NCBI RefSeq assembly: GCF_051020985.1
Contig: NC_135008.1
Span: 3,534,001-3,598,000, forward strand
Source: Nomia melanderi
Taxonomy: Eukaryota > Arthropoda > Insecta > Hymenoptera > Halictidae
Length of the DNA stretch: 64,000 nt
Direction of reading: 5' to 3'
Shown here one piece after another: positions 23,637-36,611 of this stretch (its first letter is position 1; each line of letters opens with the position of its first letter). A program made the translations under genes and the position numbers. A model generated the notes under the pieces. The model did no database searches and was not told the DNA's origin. It saw only the letters and a list, made by a program, of their open reading frames with translations.

Positions 23637-26600
23637 TTTCTCCCTCGCGTCTAATTTGCCGTTGATTTACGAGCGATCGGGGCCGCTTATACCGGCCTGG
23701 TATCGTTCGGAACTGTACCAATTTCGCGTTAACCAGAATTGTCTTCGTTTCCACGCCCGCGAGCCTTTGTTCGCCGATTTTTCCGCCGCGGCGGGATTGG
23801 CCTCGTCTTTGTTCGCCGCGCGGAACTCCTGTCAGCGGTATTATCTGTCCGCCGAGCGGATCGGTTGAAAAGTCGCGGCCGCGGAGGTCGGGAACACGAA
23901 ACGGTCGCACCGCGATGTGATTTATCTGCGACTAAAGCCCATTCGTTTCCGACTTTTTACCCGCTTGTCCGACCGCGGACATTAACGTTCGAGCTTGTCG
24001 CGCAACCAGCGCTTGTACGCAGCTTGAATTATTTATTGGTCAATGTCCGCTCGCTTCGGAAAGAAACTGGTACGTACGTGTAATTTCTATTTGACGCGAT
24101 AACCGAACGGAATCGCGCTTCGTAATTACATAACGCCGAAGATGTCGGGTAAGGATCGCGCTTGAAGCGCACGGAACGCGTCGCGGGATTCGTGTTCTTC
24201 GGCTCCTTCGACTTCGCGTTTGTTTATTACGGTCCCGTTCCGGCAACAGAGTCCCGGCCTCCTATTTCCGATACGTTTCTTTCCCTTTGCGATCGATTTA
24301 ATCGCGTCTACGCACACGATATCGATCCGGAGCGCAGTCGTTTATTAACGGACAGGTCCGAGGCGTCTCGCGCGTCGACGCGCTGCGCGGTTCGATTTCG
24401 TTCGCGTGAAACGCGTACATTAACGGCTTTATGGACAAATCGGCCGTTCCTCGAAACCCTCGGGCTCGTTCTCGTTTTAAACGTCTTCGATTTGCTGCCT
24501 GCCCTCGCGCCTCCTTGAATATTACCCGCTCGTTCGCAGGTGCACTTTCGTCACCTTTTTTCTCTGATTCCCGGACTTCACGCTTCGTCTTTGTTTGCGT
24601 TAACGGTTATCATTTGTTTCGCGGTCGCGCTCGCGGCAGTGTCATTATTCCCGATGACGTTCCAACGGAAGGGAATCACGACGAGCGAAGTGTGCGACGT
24701 TCGATCCTCACGGAACAGGATTCCGCCTCGGCGAACACGTTCGTTAAACCGAGACTCTCGGCTCCGCGTCTAATTCGGTGTTACAAAACGCGCGGTCGAA
24801 GAGAAAACAAAGAGCGAGCCCGATTTTCCACCTGTGTAAGAATAGGTTCTACGAACCGTCAGACAGCGGTTCGACAGATTCGATAATTGGCCGGCGACCA
24901 ATTTCGCAGCCTCCTCCGCGTCGCTCTCCCGTTTCGCGTGCAACGCCCACGCGTTCGCCCGCGTTCCCGCTGTCCGCGAATAGTGCGGCGCCGAGAGGTG
25001 GCATCGCGCGGTATAAATTTGATATTGCCCAACGACCGGCTGGATTTAGCGCCGGGCTAATTGTAGTTGGCGTGCCGAGCACCATAACGGAAGCTAATCG
25101 TTAGCAACCGCGTTGCATCGATATCGATCGTGGGCCGCGCGCGCCGGGAGGAAGACGAAAATCGTTTCCATTACGCGCGCGAGCTTCCGACACCGCCGAA
25201 GGAGAATAACGTCGTCGCGATCCGTTCCGTCGGGAACGCGCCGAGCGTGAACGATTTCTCGAGAGAAACGCAGCGGCAACGATGTTCCCCTCGCGCGTGA
25301 TCGTTTCGGAGAAACGACGCGGCCGCACGAATTTCGCCGTCTCGCCTACTTTCGGCCGCGTCGCTTAATTGCCGCTTAAATTCACGTTACACGATGTCAA
25401 TTACGATTTCATGGGGAGCGATCCAAGGGCATGCACCGAATGGAATCCCGCTGCCGCGGCCGCCGCGCCGAGCCGCGCTGGAAGTCGGCCAATAAAAGCG
25501 GCGGAGGGGCGGCCAGGGAAAAAATCATTAACTAATCATTAACTGTTAACCGTTCGCCGGGGCGACGAGAGATTCAAAGAGGGACCGACGCCGGTGACGA
25601 GGCACCGACGACCGGTGACCAACCGCTAATGACGATGACTTTTTGTCGGCGCGGCCGATCTTTTTTTCCCCGCCCGGCCAGGCCACTTTCCGCCGCGCGC
25701 CTCGCCTCGCCTCCGCCCGACGGAACGACTTCGTCCCCGGGAGACGCAATCTCTAATTACGGTTATTACGAAAATATTTCTCTGGCTGATCGTCGCTTCC
25801 GTATTCTCCTCCTTTCGCTCGTTTTTTCCCTGCCCCGTTCTCCGATCGCTCGACGCGCCCGCGATTACGAGCGTCTCCTAGCCGAGCGGCGACAACGTTT
25901 ATGCATTCTCCGTTTATTGTCCACGCACGATTGAACCCGGAATCGTGTATCCGAACGAGCCTGTAAATCTGGTGCAGCTCGTTTCGTTTTCGGAATCGTA
26001 GGATTTCAGCTTCTAATTATTCCCGGGTAAACGGCGTTGCTCGGTTACTTGGTGATTCGTCAACGATTCGTGAACGTTTCTATTTCTACTCCCTTATACT
26101 TGAACAATTAGTTCCATCAGTGAATCAACGTGTACGTGGAAGGCAACACGCGGCCAATACTATCCTCGATCGCTGCAATCGAATCGTAGGAACCATATCA
26201 CTTAGGCAATTCCCTTTATGCGCGACGTTTGACCAACTTCCAGCCTCGAACGGCCGACGGTCCAATTACACATCGATTACTCGCAATTAACAAACTTGAG
26301 CCGCGCTCGGGGCTTGATAAGGTTCGTACACTGCGGCAAAATCCGATCCGCGGGATCGACGCGGGGATCGCAACGATGCTGGCGAACAACGCCGGGGAGA
26401 ATTCTTTCTCGCTTTCTCCCGAGAAACGGGTCGAAGTAGGGGCGAAGTAATTAGCGCTTCGAAAGTTTGGTCGGACTGTCGTATCGCGCCGCGAAGTAGA
26501 ACGTCCGCCCGGGCCTGGATCTAATTGCGGCCCGGCGTTTAATTAGATCGTTCGCGCTCGCTCGCGGTCCCGCGTGCTGCCCTTCGTATCAAACTTGCCC

Positions 26601-26670
26601 TGTCCTTAGCGATACGGATCAGCCTTAATTCACCGTTCCCCGGGCTGGCGGCATTAATCTCGCTTCCGCG

Positions 26671-26707
26671 GCCGCGCCGTGCCGCGCCGCGCCGCGCCGC
26701 GCCGCGG
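26671..26707. repeat. (GCCGC)n repeat
   Basis: Pentanucleotide GCCGC repeated about seven times with one change. Confidence 0.85.
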
Positions 26708-27193
26708 AAACCACGCTAAAATTAGCGCCGCCGTTAATTCAGCGCCCAGAGTCTACGCACGCGCTCGTATATATAGCCGCATTGATTGTTTCGCGCGCCC
26801 ACGATTGTTCCCTTTCATAAGCGTTCCCGCGACTCGCGCTTTTTGCCCGGCTACCGCGGGATCGCGCGAGTTAATCCGTCGTTCGCCGGGGATCCCTGAT
26901 ACTTTTCCGCTGGTTTCCGTTACGGTCGAGTACCGTTCGTGCGTCTCGATCGTCTGTTTTGCGCTGATTAATCTGTACGCGATTTTCTTGTTTGCGAGAC
27001 TACCGAGAGTTTTGTCGCTAGTAATTTGTCGAGATGGAAGGATACTGAGCGTATGTGTCTTCCAGCCCTTTATGGTTGAATGTTTTCTAGCATTCGACAC
27101 TTTCCGATGAGATATAGATGAAACTGATGAGAGAACGTAGATTAAGAAACGAAGCTAGTTTATTTCAGTATTTCACATCGATGTGTACGAAGC

Positions 27194-27389
27194 TTAACCC
27201 TTTGGCGTACTATTTACTTTCGTTACTAAGCTAGTGTAATATTTTACTATCGACAATTTGTAAGAAATGCAACAAAATTTCCCATTCTACGTTTGCTTTG
27301 ATCCGTGGGCGATGAACAACATTGATTCTTGTTAAATTAGTTTAGAAATCTTCATCGCGAGTCTCAGTCATTGTACGGCAAGGGGTTAA
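27194..27389 (+). mobile_element. TTAA-type MITE, family D, copy 1
   Basis: TTAA at 27194-27197 and 27386-27389. Termini are CCCTTTGGCGTACTATT and, read inward, CCCCTTGCCGTACAATG, so CCNCTTGNCGTAC is shared. The interior GTGTAATATTTTACTATCGA and GATGAACAACATTG are shared with 49698-49924. There is no ORF. Confidence 0.8.
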
Positions 27390-30300
27390 TATTACATATT
27401 AGATTTTATAATTCCGTCTCGTGTCGAGTGTAACGGGTCAAATTCAACGGAGTCTTCCAACGAAGCAGAGTTCGATGCCTTCGTGTCGAAGAATCGAGCG
27501 AACCCTACGTTCCAGAATGTTCCGTGCGACCGCAGCTATTCGAAGGCATCTAGATCTTCAGCGAGGCTTTTTCTCCGGCGAGAAATCGCCGCGACGCATT
27601 CAAGAACGTCCGCGTGAACCATCGCGCGGCTCGTTATTAGTTATTCGACCGGTCGCCGAACAAAAACCCGAACGATTCCGGCTCGCCGGTGGCAGCCCTA
27701 ACGACGGAGTCCATCGACAAAAAGCTCAATCTATCAAATTGTCACTGGTCTTCCTATTTAATCGGCGGCCGGCTACCTAATAAGCAATCTCCGCGCGCCG
27801 GTACCGTAAATCGGCGGTAACCGAGTGAACGGGTTTCGACCGGTACTGATTTCACTGGCTCCGATCGTTGAACCGGATGTCATCCTCGTAATTCATGTCC
27901 TCGAACGAGCACGAGGATCATTAGCGACCGATGCCGAGTGTTCGGCGTCCGCGTCTCTCTTTCCTTATTTCCCCGCATAAGCTCCGTTCCCCCTTTAATA
28001 TTCAGCAGGGACTGGCGACTATTCCCGGCCATTGAATACATTCGCTCGAGGAATCGTTCAAGTCCCGTCCCGTCTCGATCGCCGTTCGCTCGCGGTCGTC
28101 CTCGCCGTCCGGGCGCGCTCTGAAAGCTCGAATCAGCATAGCGGAGCGCATATACTCGCGGCGCATCAGTCAATGGACCGGGGAACGGTTCAACGTCCCC
28201 CGTGAACGTTCATCAGCCGGCCGACGCGCGCCACAATCAGCCTAGGAGTCGTCGGTCATCGTCGTCATCGCTCGACGATGGGAGTAATAGAGGGTAACGC
28301 GGCCGGCCAATAAAACTTCGCCGATCTTGTCGTCCTCCTTCGCGCTGGCGAGCTCGAGCCCTGAAAACCGACCGCTAATAAGTCATTTCGCGGAACGTTG
28401 GATGTCGCCGCCCGCTCATGAACGGCCTCCGTTCATGGAGCGCGCGCACAGAACGACGTTTCATTCGGCCCGAGACACTTTATCGCGGCTCGTTAATTAT
28501 TTCCGAGAACACGATAGCAAGGACGGATGTCGGGATCCGGCCGGTGGACCGATCAAAGGATCGCGATCCGCCGAACTCGGCTATCTCCGCCGCTCGATCG
28601 TTTATCGAAGTCCTTTACCCAATTCGGAAGTGGCTCGGGCAACGTTGAAAATCGACTCGATTCCTCGCGTCGCTTATCGAACGGGTAACGGGAAGGTAAA
28701 AGCTTGCAAGGGGAGCATCGCGTTTTGATAAACACGGGACGTAGACGTCTCGTGTAATTTTCGGTCGAAAAGCTGTCAATTAAATACCGATCCCGGGCAG
28801 CTGTCTACGAGGATCAGCGGGAGATTAAACGCGACCCTGCCGCCGCGCCGGCGGGAGTCGGCTACGTTCTCGGAAGAACGACCCGAATTTACGAGCGCTG
28901 ACATTAAGGCACGACAGACGCGAATCGTTAGCAGTTACGTTTTTGCCTGGTCCCTCCTCGGCGCGGCTCGAACGAGTTCGCGCGCGCGCCCCGTCCTTGC
29001 CCACTCGTCCTTCCGCGGTTAATCGTCGCGCTCCAGCGCGAAGAAGCGCGCTGATTGCTGCGGGAACCTGCCGAGGACCGACGCCGGTTTTACGAGGCTC
29101 GCGTGTGGTCGATCCTAAGCTAATTGTACGCTTTCGCGAACTCGGGGAAAAAATATGAATTCCCCGCTCGCACGAACCTTGATCCCCGCGAGGCGGGGGA
29201 AAAAATGGACGCTGAGTTATTGCCGAGTTAAGAGGAACGATCCCTTTCCGGAATTATCGTAATTGCATTTTCTTACTGGCGGAACTGAACTCTTAACCAA
29301 AGACCGAGCATGGGCGGTCTCGGTGAACCAGTTGTCGGGGAGTCGCCATGTCAATCCATTTAATCGTAATCTTCGCTGCTCGACGCAGACACCTGGCTCC
29401 GCGATCAACGCCGCGTGTACTCGGATCCTTCCGCTCGGATTTTTCACCGGTAATCAGGCTGCACGTTTGTCTTTCATCTGAGATACCTAAGAATCCCAGA
29501 AACAATACGTACTACTTTTCCACTGCTTTCACCTTTTTACCGAGAAACTTCTGCCACCGCGAACAGTACATATCTCTCTTGAAACATCACTTTCTTTAAT
29601 ACTGTGACATTACAAAGTTTCATAGTTCTCTCCAAATGAATGTCAAAAAATCGTTTCATCAGAAAACATTCAATATCTCTACTCTAAACCTTTCAAGTGC
29701 CAAAGTTCAGTTGAATTCCACTAAACATACATTCATATATCACTTCTGACATATCAAAACTGCTTATACTAATTCACCAACCTACAACTACCTCCAACAA
29801 ATCACGTATCCAAAATCCCTTGATAAGTTTCCGCACAGCACAAGCGAAACAATCATCGATTACCTGCAAACAATTTCATTCGACGCGACATAGGTTCAAA
29901 ATTCCACCGGAGAGCCAGGTTTTCCGGAGCCGCGTGTGGCCGCGCATCGAAAACCGGTCACGGTTTCCGGCGCAGCATTTTAATCGCGCCGGCGCGGCAC
30001 CGGCATCGCTCTATCGGCCGCGTATCGGTGCCCGCCGATCTTTTCCAGGAGTAGGAGGAGGAGGCGGCGGCAGATTCGTGCTGGCGGTTCTCGGGCGTGT
30101 TTTTTCGCAACACGCGGCGTATTATTAATGGTGTCACGTATATGCCGGCGCGTACACACCGTCTCATCATGGACAGTAACCCAAGGCACAGGTAGATGGC
30201 GAGATTCCGCGGGAGTAGCATTCTTTCCGCTGATAAGAAACGAGGATACTCGTCCCGGTGCCGGCGAAATTACTGGGGTCGCAGCAAATTTAATAAAGCC

Positions 30301-32967
30301 CGAATTAATGTATCGCTGTTAGCTAAGAGCGTTGTTTTCCTGCGCGGCCTCCGCCGCCGCCGCTGCCGCAGCGACTCGGCTTTCTCTTCTCCCCGAAACT
30401 ACGGGGATGCATCGACGGCCCCGTTAAATTACGCAATATCCCGTATTATTATACCGCACGACCCCGATACACGTAAGAAAAAGGTTATTAGCTAAAAGCG
30501 GTGTATTAATTCGCAGCCTTATCGGTGCATAAACATGGCCGCGCGTGACCGCCATGCAAACGCGCGGCGGCCCTCCCTTTCCCCTTGACACGCGATCCCG
30601 ATGGATTTATATTTGACCTTTTGTACCACGTAACCGCCCCGATTATTCCTTCCTCCCTGGTATTTTGCGGGAAAGTAGTCTACGCCTGTTGAATCGAGGT
30701 TCTTTCGGTTTCGATCTTCTCGCGTCACCTGTTGTGCATCTTGTAATAGGATAGTGTGTATTCCGTGTTGTCCAGGAAGAAAGGTTTCTCGATATCTTCG
30801 TTCGGTTTCATTGGTTATGTGTAACTATATTGGACAGAAAATTGAGAATGTAACGAGGAAAGATGGACCAATTAGATCCGCATTCCGTTCATGACTTCTA
30901 CGCAGTCGGAAGTACCTGTTTGTATTCACCTCCGTCTCTGGCCGATTTGCATTTAGCGTTCTCATTGATTTAGGTCAAGATGTAAATTACATTCTAATCG
31001 TGCCCGTCGTGGGAGGTCTCCGGGCATCGTCGTCATTCCAGTTCGCGAGTGTTCCGCAATCGCGGCCGAGATATCATCCGGCGAACAACTTAAACACCTG
31101 GTCACCGTAAGTTAACGCAAGTTTCTCTGTTACCGGACGTTGTAATCGGAGTGTGGCGCTAAACTCTTCGGCGTATCCAGATCAATGTCGGCTTGTCGCC
31201 GTTGCGCGACCACGGCCGTGGAACGCGGAAGGCCTGCCGCTTGTCGCGCTGCTTATTTTCCGTCTAAAATTATATTCACCGAGCCCGGGTTTCGCGAAAC
31301 CGGATACCCCTATTAGACCGTGGCTTGGAAGTTCGAGTCGAAGTTACAAGCAGGACATCCCGAGACTCGCCGCGAGCGCGCTCCGTAACTTTGCGCGTGT
31401 GCTCCGCGTCGTTTGTTCTCCTCTTTATTCGGCTAAAGGATCTGGAACGGTTTCCCGAGACGTTACGAGATAATCCGAGTGTCCTGGGACAGGTATTCCA
31501 GCATTCTCTCCGTCGAATCGTTTATTTATCAGCTTCATTTATTCCATTCGGCATCCGCTAATCTCCTCGAGCTCGCTTACGCATAAACGACGTCGATATT
31601 TTCGAAAAGATAATGGCAGCACTTAGTCCCGTGCTCCTCTCAACATATTCTTTATTCCCAACGCTACGCCACTCGAATCTCCTACTTACCTTCACAGTTC
31701 CATATCCGATCGACGTTTCGCTCGAACGATCGCTGGCCTCGAAACTCAAAAAAGACGATCCGTCATTATCGTTGGAGATTTCAGGATTTATTCCGATCGC
31801 GCTGCAACTTCGAGCGGCGGAGGGACGAAAGTCCCATGCGTTAACTGGTAATTGGAATAGGGTGCTCGTGTAAACAGGGGCCACGTCGCGGCGTGCCCGG
31901 TCATACCGTGGAATAGAACGAGAAGAGGCGATCGTGCGGGGCCTGGGACCCCGTGGGTCCCGTGGGGTGGGGTTCTTTCTTGTTAGAAAAAATAACGAAG
32001 CGGACCGTGGACGAAAGACGGCGGAACGGTGGTAGGGCGAATGGAAAGGGCGTCTTTGCAGTAGCGACGGCGGGGGAGGAGAGGGAGGACGGCGCGGCGT
32101 GTCGGTGTGTCTGCCGCTACGGCCGGGAACATCTGCGCCCTTAATTATTTTACAGATTTAGTAGATCGTTATGGCTTGTAAAATTACTGCCAATTTCACG
32201 CCCCTAAACTTATTTTATCCGCGCGTTAGCTGCCTATCGGTGGATCGCCGCAAAAGCTTTCGAAGGATATTGGGCATTCTTCGTGGCTAAATTAATGGCC
32301 CCTTGTTTATGACTGCATCGGCACCGGACACGCAACGATTCCGTCGCGAATTCCCGTAAATACCCCCGATAATAATGCGACTCTCCTTCTCCGTCCCATT
32401 CCGGCCTCCCCTCCCGCCCCCTCCCCGCCGACCCCTCCCGCCCTTTGCTCGCGCTGTCCTTTTTTCCATCGCTTTTGCTCTTCCCGCGCCGACTCCTGCC
32501 ACTGTGTCGGACGGCAATCGAGGCCTCGTGTTCTCTCCTTTCGCGCGCTCACGCTTCCTTCACCCTACCCGGATTAGTCTTCCCCGCTCCACGTATCGAT
32601 GGCTCGTTCTGCGGTCCATAGAGAATCGAAATCGATCTTCTTCGTCCTCGCTGTCTTCCCTTTTTCTCCGCCGCCCCTCCGCCGCGCCGCTCGCGAACTC
32701 GAGACTTCGTGCCGGATAATATTTTCAATTTCGTGCTCACCTTACCTTGTGTGGGATGCGAGGCTACTGCTTTGGCTGTTGCGCTACCATCCGGCTCTCC
32801 TTCCGTCTTCTACCAGCGCGTACGCTCGAGCGCGTTTTCCTCTGTACGGACACGGGCTGTCCGCTCGAGCGGTGGTACCCGGGTACTCAAATATTTAACG
32901 ATTCGCTCGACTCGAATTTCTCGGTATTCGGAATATGGATACACCACGGTTGTTTCGAATGTGTATA
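27390..32967. other. No gene recognised
   Basis: About 5.6 kb of noncoding sequence. It includes AT-core-rich islands resembling conserved noncoding elements at about 30120-30530 and 32145-32350. A C/T-rich plus strand from about 32370 to 32700 produces shadow frames. Candidate minus-strand splice donors near 31688 and 32740 were examined and not accepted. Confidence 0.4.
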
Positions 32968-33398
32968 CTTATTGTTCGCGAGATTCAACTTTGCGTTTCA
33001 CCCTCGGACCCTACGACTTTTTACAGTGATAGGGTAGTAAGGTTGTTGAACTGGTTTCTTTAGTTTCATAAAAAAAATATAATTTCACACTTAAAAGTAC
33101 AATGTTGAAGTAATACAGTGATTCTAACAATTTCATCAACACAGAGGTTGATTTTGGATGCGTTTCTACGTTTATTGTTGAGACTGGGTGGTCGTTAATT
33201 ACGCGAACCGATGTTAACTGACGCTCAAGGAAAAAAAGTCGGCATATTTGTAGGAAAAAGGAGCATCTACCGAACGGCCAATCAGTGCGACTTTGCCAGA
33301 TACGCATACCGATAGGCCGCCCGGGGTAGAGGCTCCTTTTGTTTCTCACATGACAGTGACGGTGAGTGTCCTGTCATTTTTGGGCGCGTGACACTTAT
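32968..33398. mobile_element. Solo-LTR-like element with 5-bp target duplication
   Basis: Positions 32973-33393 begin TGTTCGCGAG and end GGGCGCGTGACA, giving the TG...CA ends of an LTR. The element is flanked on both sides by CTTAT (32968-32972 and 33394-33398), a 5-bp target duplication as made by Ty3/gypsy or BEL/Pao integrases. A second, related copy lies at 52562-52976. No gag or pol sequence, primer-binding site or polypurine tract is adjacent, so this is a solitary LTR left by recombination, or a non-autonomous element. Read in reverse it starts TGTCACGCGCCC, which is also LTR-like, so its transcriptional orientation is unknown. Confidence 0.65.
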
Positions 33399-34225
33399 GA
33401 TTATATAAGTATTAATTCCCTATTAAGGAATGGTACGATATTTTCGATCAAAACGTTTGTCTTTGGAATCCACTTTCTTATCGATCGAACACTAAGGGAG
33501 CAAAGTTAACTCGATGTTTCATTTCCGATTCGTCCTGTAAACTCTGTGATTTTATTGGGAAGCACCAGCGTTAATACCATCCGAACTAAGCTTCAGGAAT
33601 TACACGCGCGTTCCCGACGAATTTATCAATCGGACCGACGATACCCGATGAGTCCGCATTCATTCCGGCCGGATGAAAATTAGCTGACGTCGAGCGCGAT
33701 CCGAAACAGATCCAATTCCCCGGAGCGTCCGCGGGATTCGTTTAATCGTCGCGCGAACGCGCCGCTGATCGAGCCGCGGGATCTCGTAATCGAAATCGAA
33801 AAGCGACGAGCCGGGAAACGATCCCCGCGAACGGGGACGCGCGACTACCGGATGCCCGGAGCCCCGCCGCGAATCACTGTAATTTAATAAATTACGAGAG
33901 CTGCCGTCCCGGGGCAAATTGTAGCATAATCATTCATTAGTAGGTCGTGACTTCGCGTCCGTGTGGACGAGAGTCCGATACACGCGGCCAGCCATTACCC
34001 GAAGCTTCTTCTTCGGTTCACGGAGGGCCGAAGCCACGGACCACTCCGTTCCAAGTATTCCTCCTGCGCGTGGAAGACTTTATTCGAATCACCGCGACGC
34101 CTTTCTTCGTATCTTAGTGATGAATATTTATTTGCAAAAATAAACACAACACATACTATTTATTAGTATGTATTACGGAGATTTACGAAAACTGAGAAAC
34201 GGAACGCTGTTCGACGGTTGAGCGT
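33399..34225. other. No gene recognised
   Basis: Noncoding. A small stem CATACTA/TAGTATG occurs near 34150. No other feature. Confidence 0.45.
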
Positions 34226-34390
34226 TGAAAATGAAAAATGCTATAACATTCCTTCGATATTTTATTTTCCTAGTACGAAATTTGGATGTGTGGAAAATCT
34301 AATAATTTTAGGGTAGTTTCCTTGGTTCGTTAAAATATTCAATATTACAACTGGTGCAATATTGGAGCCTACAGAGTTCAAAGGGTTAAC
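34226..34390 (-). mobile_element. TTAA-type MITE, family A, truncated reverse copy
   Basis: The right end is TTAA at 34387-34390 preceded by CTACAGAGTTCAAAGGG, the inverted family A terminus. The interior matches 10294-10521 (GAAATTTGGATGTGTGGAAAA and TAATTTTAGGGTAGTTTCCT). Similarity stops near 34226, so the opposite terminus is missing. The palindrome CAATATTG is intact at 34357-34364. Confidence 0.7.
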
Positions 34391-34561
34391 TGGGATTTAG
34401 TTTCTAAAATTAGAAAATGTAGTTGTCAAACGCAGGACGAATACACTTACAGTATATTACATGTTTATCTAAAAAAATAAGGAATTCATCATTGAAAGAA
34501 TTATATGGTATCATTTCAGGTTTTCAGATGACGTGTGTACTCGTCAAACGCAGATAACTGG

Positions 34562-34791
34562 TTAACACTGATACCGGCACTTTTCTCACCGTAACTAGTT
34601 AAATGACTGGCTATAAAATAGTGATAAACAAATTAGATGATACAGCTCTCCCAGTTGAAACAGAAACAAAAGGATGAAAATTGAAAAACTAATTTGGATA
34701 ATAGACGAATTGATATACAATTAACTGAACAAAAGAAAGCGCAGAACTTGAAATCGGTAATCAGACCGGTTCCCAGTGCGGTTAGTGTTAA
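34562..34791 (+). mobile_element. TTAA-type MITE, family H
   Basis: TTAA at 34562-34565 and 34788-34791. Termini are CACTGATACCGGCACTTTT and, read inward, CACTAACCGCACTGGGAAC, which share the CACT start and GCACT core with a small offset. The interior is AT-rich without an ORF. It abuts a family D relative on the right through a shared TTAA. Confidence 0.6.
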
Positions 34792-34932
34792 TTCTGTGAC
34801 TTCTTTCGAGGCGGTGCTTGATGGAACTACTTCGTTAATGATTTATTAGGAAAAGAGTAGTTCGATTATTCTGTATCTACTTTGAAATTCGATAGTAGAA
34901 GAGTCAGGAGACATTACAGGACAAGAGGTTAC
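34788..34932 (+). mobile_element. Degenerate family D relative
   Basis: Begins at the TTAA shared with family H and ends AGGACAAGAGGTTAC, where the terminal TTAA has become TTAC. It aligns with 12269-12519 through GACTTCTTTC, CTACTTCGTTAAT and GATTTATTAGGAAAAGAG. It is shorter than that copy by internal deletion. Confidence 0.5.
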
Positions 34933-35897
34933 CCAAAATCGCGTCGAGTAGTTACTCGATTATCGAATAGAGTAATAATTGGTAAATTACAACTTTCGTG
35001 AAACTTTAAGGGCCCTGGAAGTATAGTCTCTAGACAGCAGTTAATTACTTGGAAGTATAGACGAGAGTTCAATATATAATCTCCCCATACGAGAGAATGG
35101 GATTACTCGTTACCAGCTTACGTAAATTCAGAATGCCGGCCAGTCTGTAATCTACAATTTAAAACGGAGTCACTTAACGGAAGTCTCCCCTCTAAAACTT
35201 AACGTGTCTCATAATTGCGTCATTACAAAGTGTCAATGAAAATATAAAGTAAAGCCGATAATTACAGGCCTCGCGTATCCCCGATCGTCCGAAATTTTCG
35301 TGGAACCATCGGCGAGGATGTTGCCCGGTCCACGGTGCTTATCGATTGGATCTCGATCGTCGGTCCGCAGCGCGATTAACCGCACTAATTTCCTATAATT
35401 ATCCGACGACGATAATGAAGTTATCCCGGTGTCTCCGATCGTGTCGCGTCCGCATAAATCGTGGCCCGCGATGGATCGGGGGGCCCCGTCGATCGGCCGT
35501 TTAATCGAGGGACCGTTGTCTCCTCGGAACGCATTCGTGAAATTAGGTTCCACGCGGCGCGGGCACCACGGGCATAGAGCGGGCCGAGACAAATTCAGCC
35601 GGCCGGGAGAAGGAATCGCCATTACTCTTGGCGTAAGCGGAGAGAGAAAGCGCTGGCGGGGGGGAGGGAGGAGGGCCGAGGATCGAACGGAGAGACTGTA
35701 ACCCTTTTAACGCTTTATTTTCTGGTTCGATCGGAGGGGCGAGCGATGCGCCTCTCGGGCGGTTAATTTTATGGTGGTTAATTTCAGCTTAGCGGCTGAA
35801 ACGGACTCGTCCGGGTTCCAGAGACGACGACCGGTAAAGAGGAAGCCGGTCTGTCGTCCTTTTCGTGTCGTTCGCTGATGGGCCCGGAGGAAATTGT
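34933..35897. other. No gene recognised
   Basis: Noncoding sequence grading from AT-rich to GC-rich, with no feature recognised. Confidence 0.45.
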
Positions 35898-36032
35898 TTA
35901 ACCCCTTCTGCCGCCTCGGCGAGACTCATTCGTGATCACGGTTTCAGGCCAAACAGAAATATCGTAAGTGATATATCGCTCGTTACAATCGTGGCACCGA
36001 TTTTGCGGGCAGATGGTAGCTTAAGGGGTTAA
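35898..36032 (+). mobile_element. Short TTAA-type MITE, family I
   Basis: TTAA at 35898-35901 and 36029-36032. Termini are CCCCTTCTGCCGCC and, read inward, CCCCTTAAGCTACC. At 135 bp it is the shortest of the group. A single copy is seen here, so the family assignment rests on the termini alone. Confidence 0.5.
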
Positions 36033-36337
36033 TCGCGGGGTGTCACGCCGTATAACCCTTATACTACCGAACGACGGTGTGTAGTTCTTCAGGGACGTCT
36101 TGTTTATTAGATTCTAAAGGGAATATATTGCGAAATAGAACGAAATGAAAATAGCACAATGTATTTTGATAGTAGACAGAGTTTTCTCGTTGCACAGATA
36201 AGTAAGCAGGTGTTAACACGTTAAGGAAAATGTTAACCGCTCTTCTCTGGAATTATTCCGTTATAGCAAAAGAAAGTACTATCCACTATTTGACGTCACA
36301 ATCCTTTCATTACACTATTATCAACTTTGCCACGTTA

Positions 36338-36611
36338 TTAACACTAGAACTACCGAGCATTTAATACGATTAATATGCAATTCCTATAAAAATTGTAAGA
36401 ATATATTATTTTCAGTTTCTTTAGACATTCATCGTAGTACTCTAGTGAAACTATTTATTTTCAAAATCATGAATATTCAATACTTCGAAGATATTAATAA
36501 TCGCTAAACTAAAAAATCGAAACCAGTCAATTTCCATCTCATGTTACGATTTTCAACTCAGAAGCATCGGTGATCGGTGACTAACGCGCTTAACGCATTC
36601 ACAAGTGTTAA
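36338..36611 (+). mobile_element. Possible family G element, degenerate right end
   Basis: The left end TTAACACTAGAACTACCGAG agrees with the family G terminus at 40813. The right boundary TTAA at 36608-36611, read inward CACTTGTGAATGCG, keeps only the CACT start. The interior is AT-rich and without an ORF. Confidence 0.45.

Larger units (their letters stand above)
21025..27193. other. No gene recognised; simple repeats
   Basis: About 6 kb of GC-rich noncoding sequence with a CG dinucleotide run (23623-23636) and a GCCGC repeat (26671-26707). If the exon at 20839 is real this is downstream intron. The frame at 22680-23123 crosses a GTAAGT at 22986 but shows no codon bias and is not called. 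Confidence 0.45.

Noticed and set aside
31688..31850. Minus-strand open frame bounded by a CCAATTACCAG acceptor and a GAAG/GTAAGT donor.
   Set aside because: Splice signals are good, but codon third positions are unbiased and the peptide matches no family known to me. It is kept only as a weak alternative.
32735..32850. Minus-strand double donor GTAAGGTGAGC with an upstream ACAG acceptor.
   Set aside because: All three frames between them contain stops, so at most it is an untranslated exon, for which there is no other evidence.
36052..36240. TATAACCCTTATACTACCG resembles the right terminus of family I and could start another element.
   Set aside because: No matching second terminus was found within 300 bp and the flank is not TTAA.
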